From positions 62,001-126,000 of the forward strand of contig NZ_BMWD01000014.1 in assembly GCF_014651055.1 (NCBI RefSeq): a DNA stretch of 64,000 nucleotides. The letters run 5' to 3'. The DNA is from Streptomyces fructofermentans. GTDB lineage: Bacteria; Actinomycetota; Actinomycetes; Streptomycetales; Streptomycetaceae. Positions 16,433 to 25,548 of the stretch are shown here, one piece after another. Each line of letters opens with the position of its first letter. Positions within the stretch are counted from its first letter, which is position 1. A model generated the notes under the pieces. It was not told where the DNA came from. It saw only the letters and a list, made by a program, of their open reading frames with translations, and searched no databases. Made by a program: the position numbers and the translations under genes.

Positions 16433-17398
16433 CTACCAAGCCCGCCGAAGTGCGGCGATGGCTTCAGCCGTTGCTGCACGCGCCGCGGGCGTGGACGCCA
16501 GGGCGTTCAGCAAGACGAAGTCATGCGTGGTCGCGCTGTACCGAGTCGCGGTGACCGGCACTCCCGCGGCGCGGAGTTTCGCCGCGTACGCTTCACCCTC
16601 GTCACGCAGAACGTCCGCTTCCGCCGTGATGACGAGCGCCGGGGGCAGACCCGTGAGCTGCTCCGTGGTGGCCCTGAGCGGGCTCGCAGTAATCTCGGCA
16701 CGTTGCGCCTCGTCGGCCGTGTACTGATCCCAGAACCATTGCATGGTGTCGCGTCGCGGCGGTTCGCCCTCGGCGAATTGGCGATAGGAAGGAGTGTCGA
16801 AGTTCGCGTCGGTGATGGGGCAGAACAGCACCTGCTGGACGAACGAGACGTCCCCGCGTTCCTTGGCCAGCAGAGTAAGGGCTGCGGCCATGTTGCCGCC
16901 CGCCGAGTCACCGACAAGAGCGAGTCGCGCGGGGTCGATGCCATGGTCGGCCCCCTTGTTGGCCAGCCATCGGGCCACCGCATAGCACTCCTCCAACGCG
17001 ATGGGATATCGCGCTTCCGGTGCCGTCGTGTACTCCGGGAACACCAGGGCGGTTTGCGCGCCGACCGCCAGCTCACGTACCAGCCGGTCGTGTGTGTCGG
17101 CACTGCCGAAAACCCATCCAGTGCCGTGGAGGTACAGAGTGGCGGGCAGAGGGCCGGCAACTCCCCGGGGGCGCACGATGCGCACCGCGACGCTGTGTCT
17201 CGGTCCTGCGGAGACCGCGACCCAGCGGTCGTCGATCGCCGGCCGGTCCAGCGCTTCCGACTGCGCCTCCTCCAGCGCGGCACGGCCCCGTACGGGGTCT
17301 GGAACGAAGGGAGGGGATTCGGACACGGACGCCTCGAGGCCCTCGCGAACAGTCTGTTCCGGGACCGGGCCCCTCGGAGGTGAGGTGTAGTCAGGCAT
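16433..17398 (-). CDS. Alpha/beta hydrolase, HSL-type esterase/lipase
   Basis: The 321-residue enzyme has the hormone-sensitive-lipase layout. HGTGW at residues 91-95 replaces the usual HGGG oxyanion motif. GDSAGG at 163-168 carries the nucleophile Ser165. TAEADVLRDEG supplies Asp, and ATTHDFVLL supplies His. It should hydrolyse short-chain acyl esters; the natural substrate is unknown. ATG 17398 is chosen for the AAGGA five bases upstream. No signal peptide is visible, so it is cytosolic. It stands alone, with tandem 7-mers beyond its 3' end. Confidence 0.9.
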   Translation of the reverse strand: MPDYTSPPRGPVPEQTVREGLEASVSESPPFVPDPVRGRAALEEAQSEALDRPAIDDRWVAVSAGPRHSVAVRIVRPRGVAGPLPATLYLHGTGWVFGSADTHDRLVRELAVGAQTALVFPEYTTAPEARYPIALEECYAVARWLANKGADHGIDPARLALVGDSAGGNMAAALTLLAKERGDVSFVQQVLFCPITDANFDTPSYRQFAEGEPPRRDTMQWFWDQYTADEAQRAEITASPLRATTEQLTGLPPALVITAEADVLRDEGEAYAAKLRAAGVPVTATRYSATTHDFVLLNALASTPAARAATAEAIAALRRAW

Positions 17399-17776
17399 CG
17401 CATTCCTTGGCTGGTGTCGATCCCGCGCCCAGAGCGCGAAACTACCGCAGGTAGAGGCCCATTGCTCGACAAGGGGCCGGCCGCAACCGTGTAGTGCGGG
17501 ACTTCGGTCCATGGAACTCTCCCAGCACCGGTCTGCGCATCGGTCATGTGACTGCGGGGCACCGAGTCCGGCCCACCGCGCCCGATGCGCAAGCAACACG
17601 GCCCTCGAGAAACACCGGGCAACGCATCAGAGGAGCCTGGAGCAGCGGCGTCTGCCCCCGACAACGAGACGCATTGCTGGTCGATGTTCGCACTGACAGT
17701 CGGCTGACAGATGCTGAGGACGGCACCCAGGAGTCACCGTGGGCGAAACTCCCGCATCTGGAAGGGGCGCCGCTCT
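17399..17776. other. Intergenic, 378 bp
   Basis: This is the divergent region between the esterase and the SsgA-like gene. I see no gene in it and no clear palindrome. Confidence 0.4.
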
Positions 17777-18247
17777 GTGCCACTCGAAAATCCGAACTGC
17801 CCGGCCCGCGACCGGTCCGGTGGCAGCGACATCCGCGCTCTGCGCCTGCGTCTCGACCGGGTTGACCGGCTGTCGAATCGGTTTCCGCTCGGCGCCACGT
17901 TTCGCTACGCCAAGGCGGACCCTCTCGTCGTACTGATGGAACTGCAGCCGCCGGACGGTGGTCGGATCACCTGGGCAGTCTCACGTGACCTGCTCTTCGA
18001 CGGCATGGAGGACGCAAGCGGGATGGGGGACATCCGGGTGTGGCCGTCAGTCGCCATGGGACGCCGCGTGGTGTGCATGAGGCTGGAGGCATACGGCCAG
18101 TCCTGCCTTCTCGAGATCGACCGGGACCGGCTGGAGAAATGGCTGCTGGAGACCTTCGATCTGGTTCACCCTGGCACGGAGTTCTGCCAGGTGGACTGGC
18201 AGGACAGTACAGCTGCCCTCTTCGAGGGGAAGCGGAGTCAGCCTTGA
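17777..18247 (+). CDS. SsgA family sporulation/cell-division regulator (SALP)
   Basis: The 156-residue protein matches the single-domain SsgA-like protein family of sporulating actinomycetes, whose members guide septum placement and FtsZ assembly during sporulation. Diagnostic text: FRYAKADPLVVLMELQPPDG, TWAVSRDLLFDGM, GDIRVWPS, CLLEIDRDRLEKWLLETF, VHPGTE and VDWQDSTAALF. GTG 17777 with GGAAGGGG upstream is the likely start, giving a slightly longer N-terminus than usual. Which SALP subclass (SsgA to SsgG) cannot be told. A strong bidirectional terminator separates it from the convergent MocR gene. Confidence 0.88.
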   Translation: MPLENPNCPARDRSGGSDIRALRLRLDRVDRLSNRFPLGATFRYAKADPLVVLMELQPPDGGRITWAVSRDLLFDGMEDASGMGDIRVWPSVAMGRRVVCMRLEAYGQSCLLEIDRDRLEKWLLETFDLVHPGTEFCQVDWQDSTAALFEGKRSQP

Positions 18248-18252
18248 CCGGG

Positions 18253-18285
18253 GCGCAGGCAGGCGCGGGAATCGCCTGCCTGCGC
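18253..18285. terminator. Bidirectional hairpin between the SsgA-like and MocR genes
   Basis: GCGCAGGCAGGCG, a 7-nt loop and the exact complement form a 13-bp perfect stem between two convergent genes. Confidence 0.88.
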
Positions 18286-18337
18286 TGCTGTGTGCCGGTG
18301 GGTCGATGCCGTCAGCTGCGAGCTGATCGCCCCTTCG

Positions 18338-19669
18338 TCAGCCGAAGCGGCCGCTGGGATGTCTGCGGATCGCCGCGCAGACGGCGTCGGCCAGGGCGGG
18401 CACCTCGTCCAGGGTGAGGGGCGAGATGGTGATCCGGATGCCGGGGGGCGAGGCGAGCCGGAAGCGTGCGCCGGGTGCGACCGCCCAGCCGGCCTGCATG
18501 AGCCGGGTCACCGCTCCGGTCTCGTCGGGAACCTGCAACCAGACGTTCATGCTGCTGCGGCCGTAGGCTTTGACGCCACGGTCGGCCAGTTCTCGTACCA
18601 AGCCGTCTCGGCGTGCGGCGTAGGCGGCGGACACCGCCGGGATGTCCACTGCGCCGGTGCGCCAAAGGTGAGCCACGGTGTGCTGGAGCAGATGGCTGAC
18701 CCAGCCGGGGCCGAGGCGATAGCGGCCCTGGACCCGGTCGACGGTGACGGGGTCACCGGTGAGAACCGCGAGGCGCAGATCGGGACCGTAGGCCTTGGCT
18801 GTCGAGCGGACGAGCATCCAGCGCCGCGTACTGCCGGTGAGCGGATGAAGTGGCAGTTCGGTCAGTCCGTGCACATGGTCGTCGTCGACAACGAGGACCT
18901 GCGGATTGTCCGAGAGGAGGGCACGCAGATCCCGGGCACGGTCGGCCGAGATCGCGGCGCCTGTGGGGTTCTGGCCGCGGTCGGTGACGATCAGCGCCCG
19001 TGCGCCCTGCCGCAGGGCCGCGGAGACGGACTGCGGCAGGGGCCCGTCGTCGTCCAGAGCGACCGGGACAAGCCTCAGTCCGAGGGCGGGGACGAGGTCG
19101 AAGACACTGCCCCAGCCGGGGTCCTCGACCGCGACCGCGTCACCGGGTCGCAGGTATGCGAGGAGCGCGCGCTCCATGGCGTCGAGAGATCCGGAGGTGA
19201 GGCCGATCGGGCCGTCGGGAACGCCGTCGGCATCGAACACGGCGCGGGCGAGGCGGCCCAGCTCGTCGTCGACGGGGGCGTGGCCGTAGAGCATGGGTTG
19301 CCGGGCGTTCCAGGCGGCAGCCTGAGCCATGGCCTCGCCGAGTGACGGCAGCAGCGCGATGTCCGGGTTGCCTGCGGAGAGATCCCGCACACCTGGTGGC
19401 ACCTCCAGGCCGATCTCGTCGTGCACGGTGGTGGCGGGGCGCGACCGGACACGGCTGCCGCGACGGCCCGCGGTCTCGATGACGCCGCGGTCGCGCAGCA
19501 GGCGGTAGGCGGCAGCGACCGTGTTGGGGTTGACCCCAAGCTCGGTGGCGAGTTCCCGCAAGGGGGGCAGGGCGGCGCCTGGCGCAAGCGCGCCTTCCCC
19601 GATCGCACGCTCGACGCTCGCTGCGATCTCCGCCGCACCTCGGCCCGTAAACGTGTAGTCTCCTAGCAC
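18338..19669 (-). CDS. MocR-type (GntR-aminotransferase fusion) regulator
   Basis: The 443-residue fusion has an N-terminal GntR winged helix (LPPLRELATELGVNPNTVAA, AYRLLRDRGVIETAGRRGS). A fold-type I PLP-binding domain follows. STAKAYGPDLRLAVLTG holds the PLP lysine, and DRGQNPTGAAI and DDDHVHGL are cofactor-pocket blocks. MocR proteins sense PLP or an amino-compound adduct. The start is GTG 19669. A TACTAT hexamer ends six bases before it, so the transcript may begin at the start codon (leaderless). The TAGTA-CA-TACTA repeat at that hexamer is a likely autoregulatory site. No pdx gene is adjacent, so the target is unknown. Confidence 0.9.
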   Translation of the reverse strand: MLGDYTFTGRGAAEIAASVERAIGEGALAPGAALPPLRELATELGVNPNTVAAAYRLLRDRGVIETAGRRGSRVRSRPATTVHDEIGLEVPPGVRDLSAGNPDIALLPSLGEAMAQAAAWNARQPMLYGHAPVDDELGRLARAVFDADGVPDGPIGLTSGSLDAMERALLAYLRPGDAVAVEDPGWGSVFDLVPALGLRLVPVALDDDGPLPQSVSAALRQGARALIVTDRGQNPTGAAISADRARDLRALLSDNPQVLVVDDDHVHGLTELPLHPLTGSTRRWMLVRSTAKAYGPDLRLAVLTGDPVTVDRVQGRYRLGPGWVSHLLQHTVAHLWRTGAVDIPAVSAAYAARRDGLVRELADRGVKAYGRSSMNVWLQVPDETGAVTRLMQAGWAVAPGARFRLASPPGIRITISPLTLDEVPALADAVCAAIRRHPSGRFG

Positions 19670-20372
19670 AAAGACATAGTATGTACTAGTTCAAAAGGAT
19701 CGGCGCTATAACCTCCTTGCCCTCCTTCGGCGATGCGTCGGCAGGAACCGCACTCTCCCGACCCGCGTCGGCAGGCACGCTTCGTGCAATCGCCGGTTTG
19801 TGCCCGCGATCTTCCACGCGAAACACGTGTCCCGCCTCAGGTCGCCCCCGCGACGGCGTGCCAGGCCTGCCGCCGGCCCTTTCCACCCCGTGGGGAGCGG
19901 CTCTCTGCGCATGGTTCCCGCCTCCGGCCGCCGCACGGCGCCGGTGAGGACACCGGGCCCGCAGTCCGCCTGACCGTCACGCGAGAGGGTTCGCGCCGGC
20001 TCGTCACCGCCACTCGATCAGCCGTTGCTTCATCCCTGATCGATCACCCGGTGTCCTGCCGGCGTGCGGCCGCCAAGGTGCCGCCGCAGCCCGCAGCCTC
20101 CACGAGGTCGACAGCCGGCGCGGACCGGCAACACCGTGACGATCCCGGAGCCTTCGCCTTCCCCACAGAGCGGACGAGGTTACGCAGAGCCCGTCCTGCT
20201 CACCGCCCGGATCCGCCCTGCCCGCGGTCCCGGCAACCTTCTGGGACACAAAAGGGACCCGCGCACCCAACCGTCCTCCGTCCGTCGTCCGTCGCTGTGG
20301 TGAACAGCAACGCAAGGCTTCGACCATCTCCCGCCCCGGCCCTCTGGCCACGAACAGCAATGAGAGTTTGCA
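19670..20372. other. Intergenic, about 700 bp, with the MocR promoter at its left end
   Basis: 19676-19687 holds TAGTATGTACTA, which on the other strand is TAGTA-CA-TACTA and overlaps the probable MocR -10 hexamer. From 19700 to 20372 I see no supported gene; frames on both strands are low-complexity. The leader of LAL1 must lie in the last part. The ribosome-binding site before ATG 20373 is weak (GAGAG). Confidence 0.45.
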
Positions 20373-23165
20373 ATGATCGGCAGTCACTCCCCTCCACGTG
20401 ACACGGCCGGCCGCCTGATCGGTCGGGACCACGACCTTCAGCAGATCCGTGATCTGCTCAGCATCGGATCGGGAGGTGGAGCCCTCCTGCTCTCAGGAGA
20501 GGCCGGCGTCGGCAAGACGGCAGTACTGGACGCCCTGACCGAGACGGCACAAGCCGAAGGAGCCCAGGTACTGCGCGCTGCGGGTGTGGAGTTCGAGGCG
20601 AACTGCAGCTACTCAGGCCTCAATCAGGTCCTCTTCCCATTCCAGGAAGCTCTCGGCAAGCTGGAGACACCCTTCCGCGACGCTCTGCGCGTCGCGATGG
20701 GATTCGAAAGCGGACCTCCGCCGGAGCGGCTCATGGTCTCCAACGCAGTCCTGCTCCTGCTGAGCGCGGTCGCAGCCGGTGAACCCCTTCTCCTCGCTGT
20801 CGACGACCTGCCATGGCTCGATCAGGCAAGCGCGGCTGTACTGGGTTTCGTCGCACGACGGGCATCCAGCATCCGCATGAGCTTCATCGCCACCTCGCGT
20901 TCCGGTTCACAGGGCCTGCGCGACAGCGGTGTCCTGCCCGAATTCTGGCTGCAGCCACTGGACGAAGCATCAGCGGACCACTTGGTCAGTACGACATACC
21001 CGGATCTGGTCCCCAGTGCCCGTCAGCGCCTGCTGACCGTGGCACACGGCAACCCGCTGGCCCTGCTCGAGCTGCCGTACGCGCTGTCCTCAGCGCAGAG
21101 CCCGGCCGGCGGTGACGTCCCCGCCGTGCTACCGCTCAGCAAGCGACTGAAGGCGGTGTTCGGCTCACGGATTACGAGCTTGCCGCAGTCCTCCCAACGC
21201 CTCCTGCTCCTGGCCGCGCTGGAAGGCGACGGCGACCTCGGGGTACTGCAGGCGGCCTCACGGCAGGCAAATGACGGCTACGACCTCGACGACCTGGCGC
21301 CGGCCGAGCGTGACCAGCTGGTCCACATCGACGAGGGCGCACGACGACTGAGATTCCGTCACCCCCTCATCCGCGCGACGCTGGTGGAGAACTCCCTCAG
21401 CGGCGAACGCCGTGCAGTGCACGCGGCACTCGCCCACGTCCTGGTGGACCAGCCCGAACGACGGGCTTGGCATCTCGGGGAGGCAACCCTGGAGCCCGAC
21501 GAGAACGTGGCCACCCTGCTGGAGGAGGCGGCCAGGATCGCCTTGCGGCGCGGTGACGCCGTGGGCGGCATGCAGACATTCATCCGCTCGGCAGATCTCA
21601 GCCCGCAGGGCCCGGACCGCACCCGCCGACGTGCGGAGGCCGCCTATGTCGGCGCCGAATCCGCAGGGGCGCTGCCCAGCGCTCAAAGGCTGCTGGACGA
21701 CGCCAGGCACACCGCCCGGAACCCGGAAAGCTCTCTGCACTCGGCAGCGGCGACTGCGCTCCTCCTCCTGAACGGCGACGGTGATGTCGACACGGCCCAC
21801 AGTCTCCTCGTGAACGCCGTTGAAGCAGGACCCCATACGTACGACGCCGACGACAAAACGCTCGTGGACGCTCTTCACACGCTGGCGCTCATCTGCTTCT
21901 TCGGGGCGCGCCCCGAACTGTGGCAGCCCTACGACCGAGCGCTGAAGAAGGTGACGCCCAAGGTGCCCGTGATCTTGTCGGCGCTGGGCAAGACATTCTC
22001 GGATCCGGCGCGTACCGGCGCCGCGGGGTCGCAGGACCTCGACGATCTTGTGGCAGGACTGTCCACTGTCACCGACCCCGTCCAACTCACCCGGGTCGGC
22101 ACGGCAGCCCTCTATCTCGACCGCCTCGGAGATGTCCGCGAGACGTCATGGCGCGTGGTGCGCATGGGACGCGACGGCGGGCCCGCGCGCAGGTACCTGT
22201 CCGGTCTGATCCACCTCTGCCTGGACGACTATCTCACCGGGATGTGGGACGAGGCGGCGCAGCTGGCCGACGAGGGAATCCAGCTGTGCGACACCCACGG
22301 CTACACCGCCTTCGCCTGGTACTTCCTGTATGTACAGGCCATCGTCAACGCTGCGCGCGGGCTGTCGGACCAGGCAGACGCGACCGCCCAGCAGATCATC
22401 CACTGGGCGACGCGCCAGAAGGCGTACTGCGCCACGCACTACGCCCATCACGCGGCGGCCGTGGCGGCGCTGGGGCGCGCCGATTTCGCCGGAGCGTACG
22501 AGCACGCCACTGCCGTCAGTCCGATAGGGAGCCTCGCCTCACACGCGCCGCACGCCCTGTGGGTGACGATGGACCTGGTGGAGGCCGCCGTGCGAACCAA
22601 CCGACAGCCGGAGGCAGCCGCCCATGTGCGAGCGATGCGGGAAGCCGACGTAGCGGCCATCTCCTCACGCCATGCCCTGCTGACGGAGGCGTGCGCCGCC
22701 CTGGCCACCCCGGACGACGAGGAGGCCCTCGCACTGTTCACGAAGGCATTGGCGGTCCAGGGCGCTGAGCGATGGCGGTTCGACTTCGCCCGCGTCCAGC
22801 TCGCGTACGGCGAGCGGTTGCGACGCATCAGGGCAACCGTGGAGTCCAGGGGGCCACTGAGCGCCGCGCTGTCCACGTTCGAACACCTTGGAGCAAGGCC
22901 CTGGGCGGAACGCGCCGAGACGGAACTGCGCGCCGCCGGCTCCGGCAAGCGCCGATCCGGGCCGTCCAAGGCGCAGGTACTGACCCCCCAGGAGCTCGAG
23001 ATAGCCCGGCTGGCCGCTTCCGGACTGACCAACAAGCAGGTGGCGGAGCGTCTCTACCTCTCGCACAGGACTGTCGGCGCCCACCTCTATCAGATCTACC
23101 CGAAACTGGGCATCACGTCCCGCGCGATGCTGCGCGACGCCCTGGTTTCGTCCGTCGGAGAGTGA
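20373..23165 (+). CDS. LAL-family LuxR-type regulator with AAA/NTPase domain (LAL1)
   Basis: The 930-residue protein has the layout of large ATP-binding LuxR (MalT-like) regulators. The N-terminal NTPase has Walker A GEAGVGKT at residues 42-49 and Walker B LLLAVDDLPWLD near 130-140. A long helical, TPR-like middle region follows. The C-terminal LuxR helix-turn-helix reads LTPQELEIARLAASGLTNKQ, VAERLYLSHRTVGAHLYQIY, PKLGITSRAML. LAL proteins usually activate transcription on binding ATP and an inducer. Immediately downstream lie a conserved upstream box (23241), an epoxide-hydrolase-like remnant and then YccA, msrA and msrB. It is more diverged from LAL2 and LAL3 than those are from each other. 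Confidence 0.93.
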   Translation: MIGSHSPPRDTAGRLIGRDHDLQQIRDLLSIGSGGGALLLSGEAGVGKTAVLDALTETAQAEGAQVLRAAGVEFEANCSYSGLNQVLFPFQEALGKLETPFRDALRVAMGFESGPPPERLMVSNAVLLLLSAVAAGEPLLLAVDDLPWLDQASAAVLGFVARRASSIRMSFIATSRSGSQGLRDSGVLPEFWLQPLDEASADHLVSTTYPDLVPSARQRLLTVAHGNPLALLELPYALSSAQSPAGGDVPAVLPLSKRLKAVFGSRITSLPQSSQRLLLLAALEGDGDLGVLQAASRQANDGYDLDDLAPAERDQLVHIDEGARRLRFRHPLIRATLVENSLSGERRAVHAALAHVLVDQPERRAWHLGEATLEPDENVATLLEEAARIALRRGDAVGGMQTFIRSADLSPQGPDRTRRRAEAAYVGAESAGALPSAQRLLDDARHTARNPESSLHSAAATALLLLNGDGDVDTAHSLLVNAVEAGPHTYDADDKTLVDALHTLALICFFGARPELWQPYDRALKKVTPKVPVILSALGKTFSDPARTGAAGSQDLDDLVAGLSTVTDPVQLTRVGTAALYLDRLGDVRETSWRVVRMGRDGGPARRYLSGLIHLCLDDYLTGMWDEAAQLADEGIQLCDTHGYTAFAWYFLYVQAIVNAARGLSDQADATAQQIIHWATRQKAYCATHYAHHAAAVAALGRADFAGAYEHATAVSPIGSLASHAPHALWVTMDLVEAAVRTNRQPEAAAHVRAMREADVAAISSRHALLTEACAALATPDDEEALALFTKALAVQGAERWRFDFARVQLAYGERLRRIRATVESRGPLSAALSTFEHLGARPWAERAETELRAAGSGKRRSGPSKAQVLTPQELEIARLAASGLTNKQVAERLYLSHRTVGAHLYQIYPKLGITSRAMLRDALVSSVGE

Positions 23166-23240
23166 GTGGCGGACGAAGACCTCCGCTGCCGCCAATCCGC
23201 TTCCCCCAATTCCCTCGTTCCCCGGTCCCGTTTTCCCGGG

Positions 23241-23260
23241 GTTTCCCCTGGGGCGACACA
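23241..23260 (+). promoter_or_regulatory. Upstream box copy a (LAL/EH-associated)
   Basis: The sequence is GTTTCCCCTGGGGCGACACA, preceded by CCCGG. Its TTTCCCCTGGGGCGA core is identical to copy b. The GGGGCGA ends 76 nt before ACG 23333, where an epoxide-hydrolase-like start seems to have decayed, and about 235 nt before the YccA start. An activator site is inferred, not shown. Confidence 0.6.
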
Positions 23261-23332
23261 CACAACCGCGCCCCATGCTGTGAAGGTCACCGGTGGGGCA
23301 CGCCCCTACCGGCGCGAACAGGGAGTTCTCGC

Positions 23333-23400
23333 ACGGAGATCACTCGGTTCACGCACCGGGAGGAGCTCCGGTTCGCCCACGAGGGAGCGGGAGCCTCAAG
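23333..23400 (+). pseudogene. Possible remnant of an epoxide hydrolase 5' end
   Basis: AGGGAG, seven bases, then ACG GAG ATC and onwards reads T-EITRFT, close to the EH2 start (EIRPFTF). About 14 of 18 bases match EH2 over this short stretch. The next codons, EELRFAH, resemble an internal EH segment (DELRFAY). The start codon would have changed from ATG to ACG. It sits at the same distance from box a as real starts do from their boxes. The similarity is short and could be chance. Confidence 0.3.
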
Positions 23401-23490
23401 CGCCGTAAGGGCATCGGTTCCGCTGCCTCGAACAGTGCGAGCACACGACGGCCACGGACCAGGACAACGGCCAGGCTATTGAGGACCGCT

Positions 23491-24357
23491 ATGTCATACG
23501 CGGACAGCAGGACGCTGAAGAGCTCGAACCCTGTGCTGAAGCAGTGGGCGAGGAGGAATCCTGCTCCTGTGGTCACCGCGGTGCCGATCGCGGGACGTCC
23601 ACCCGCGGGCAACGCGCCGGATGCGCCCGTGCTGAGCCTGCGCAAGGACGCGGTGCCGCAGACCGCCGGCACCGCGATGACCCTCGACGACGTCGTGATC
23701 CGAACGGCCCTCGCTCTGGGCGTGGCGGTCCTGGCAGCCGTCCTGTCGTGGGCACTGCTGCCCGTCGATTCGCAGAGCATGGGCAGGTCGTACGGAATCG
23801 CGTTCGGGGCCGCGCTGGTGGCCCTGGTCCTCGCCCTGGTCCAGTCGTTCAAACGCAAGCCGGTGCCCTCGCTGATCCTTGCGTACGCGGCGTTCGAGGG
23901 CATCTTCCTCGGCGTGATATCCAGCGCCACCTCCAACTACTTCTCCTACGGCGTGGTCGTGCAGGCGGTCGCGGGAACGATGGCTGTCTTCGCCGGTGTC
24001 CTGATCGCCTACAAGCTCCGCTGGATCCGCGTGACTCGCCGCTTCTACGGCTTCGTGCTGGCCGCGACGGTCGGCTTCCTGATCCTGCTGGCCGGCAACC
24101 TGCTCTTCTCCCTCTTCGACGACGGCGACGGCCTCGGCCTCCGCAGCGGAGGCCTCGGCATCCTGTTCGGAGTCATCGGCATCGCCCTCGGCGCCTGCTT
24201 CCTCGCCCTGAATTTCAAGGAGGTCGAGGACGGCGTGGCCAACGGCGCCCCCCGCGAGGAATCCTGGCTGGCCGCATTCGGCCTCGTCCTCACCCTCGTA
24301 TGGATCTACATCGAAATGCTGAACCTGTTCACACTCATCGGCGACTGGGACCCGTAG
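23491..24357 (+). CDS. Bax inhibitor-1/YccA family membrane protein
   Basis: The 288-residue integral membrane protein belongs to the BI-1/YccA (TMBIM) superfamily. A soluble N-terminus ([18 protein letters not shown]) is followed by about seven hydrophobic helices, including [60 protein letters not shown] and [17 protein letters not shown]. The C-terminal [20 protein letters not shown] is conserved. Family members act as membrane stress proteins or ion leaks; the bacterial role is unsettled. ATG 23491 follows GAGGA. It lies downstream of LAL1 and codirectional with msrA and msrB, which start 124 and 726 nt after it ends. A broken paralog lies at 13784-16199. Confidence 0.9.
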   Translation: MSYADSRTLKSSNPVLKQWARRNPAPVVTAVPIAGRPPAGNAPDAPVLSLRKDAVPQTAGTAMTLDDVVIRTALALGVAVLAAVLSWALLPVDSQSMGRSYGIAFGAALVALVLALVQSFKRKPVPSLILAYAAFEGIFLGVISSATSNYFSYGVVVQAVAGTMAVFAGVLIAYKLRWIRVTRRFYGFVLAATVGFLILLAGNLLFSLFDDGDGLGLRSGGLGILFGVIGIALGACFLALNFKEVEDGVANGAPREESWLAAFGLVLTLVWIYIEMLNLFTLIGDWDP

Positions 24358-24481
24358 CGGCTGGAGAATGAATTCCAGGCCCCAGTACGGAAGCGCTAGG
24401 ACCACCCCTCGAAAAATCCGAACCGGGCGCGCAGAATTACAAGCGTCCCGCGAGAAATATGGAAGCGGGTTGACACAGATC

Positions 24482-24994
24482 ATGGCCATCAATGAGGAAA
24501 GGGCCCTCCTGGCGGGCGGTTGCTTCTGGGGGATGCAGGACCTTCTCCGCAAGGTGCCGGGCGTCCTGAACACCCGCGTCGGCTACAGCGGCGGAAGTAT
24601 CCCCAACGCCACATATGGTGACCACAGAGGCCACGCCGAGTCGATCGAGATCATCTTCGATCCGGCCAGAACGAGTTATCGCGAAATCCTGGAGTTCTTC
24701 TTCCAGATTCACGATCCGACCACGCGGAACCGGCAAGGAGGAGACGTCGGCTCCAGTTACCGCTCAGCCATATTCTATCTCGACGAAACACAGCGGGCCG
24801 TGGCCGAGGACGCCATCGCGGATGTCAACGCATCCGGCCTGTGGCCGGGGAAGGTGGTGACCGAGGTCGTACCTGCCGGCGCGTTCTGGGAAGCCGAACC
24901 GGAGCATCAGGACTACCTGCAGAATTTCCCTGATGGCTACACCTGCCACTTTCCTCGACCGAACTGGCGGCTACCGAAGCGTGCCGCAGCGTAG
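24482..24994 (+). CDS. msrA: Peptide methionine-(S)-S-oxide reductase
   Basis: This 170-residue second MsrA of the window has the catalytic AGGCFWGMQ (Cys15). The blocks [37 protein letters not shown] and a C-terminal [14 protein letters not shown] follow. ATG 24482 is the first start matching the family length; the ribosome-binding site is weak. It is colinear and about three-quarters identical with the copy at 12884. Placed between YccA and msrB, it should repair the S-epimer of methionine sulfoxide while MsrB repairs the R-epimer. Confidence 0.95.
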   Translation: MAINEERALLAGGCFWGMQDLLRKVPGVLNTRVGYSGGSIPNATYGDHRGHAESIEIIFDPARTSYREILEFFFQIHDPTTRNRQGGDVGSSYRSAIFYLDETQRAVAEDAIADVNASGLWPGKVVTEVVPAGAFWEAEPEHQDYLQNFPDGYTCHFPRPNWRLPKRAAA

Positions 24995-25083
24995 ATCGTG
25001 AATTGCCGCATTTCCCCCTCTCCACAACGGCGCCGATACACGTGCCGAAATTGGGTTACTCCTGTCACGAAGGGCTGAGTCTC

Positions 25084-25491
25084 ATGTCGTACGACATCGA
25101 GAAGCCGGATGAGCAATGGCGCGCGGAGCTGACTCCTGTCGAGTACAGGGTTCTGCGCAAGGCGGCCACGGAACCGGCGTTCACGGGTGAATACACCGAC
25201 ACCAAGACGAAGGGGGTCTACTCCTGCCGTGCCTGCGGCGCCGAGCTCTTCACCTCGTCGGAGAAGTTCGACTCCCGCTCCGGTTGGCCCTCCTTCTTCG
25301 ACCCGAAGGACTCCGACGCGGTCGAGCTGGTCCCGGACCGGTCATTCGGCGTCATGCAGACCGAGGTCCGGTGCGCCCGGTGCGGATCGCACCTCGGCCA
25401 CGTGTTCAAAGGAGAAGGGTTCCCGACCCCGACCGACGAGCGGTACTGCATCAACAGCATCTCGATGCAGCTGACACCGGACGAGAGCTGA
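25084..25491 (+). CDS. msrB: Peptide methionine-(R)-S-oxide reductase
   Basis: The 135-residue protein has two zinc-binding CxxC pairs (SCRACG and CARCGSH). The block SRSGWPSFFDP follows, and the catalytic Cys is in RYCINSISMQL. ATG 25084 matches the family N-terminus (MSYDIEKPDEQWRAELTP), with GAAGGG upstream. It starts 89 nt after msrA and is probably cotranscribed with it. It reduces methionine R-sulfoxide, completing the S/R repair pair. Confidence 0.95.
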   Translation: MSYDIEKPDEQWRAELTPVEYRVLRKAATEPAFTGEYTDTKTKGVYSCRACGAELFTSSEKFDSRSGWPSFFDPKDSDAVELVPDRSFGVMQTEVRCARCGSHLGHVFKGEGFPTPTDERYCINSISMQLTPDES

Positions 25492-25548
25492 CGCAGGGGC
25501 CGCCCGTACGCTCCGCGTTCCACGAGGGCGCCAGGACGGCTCCGGGAA

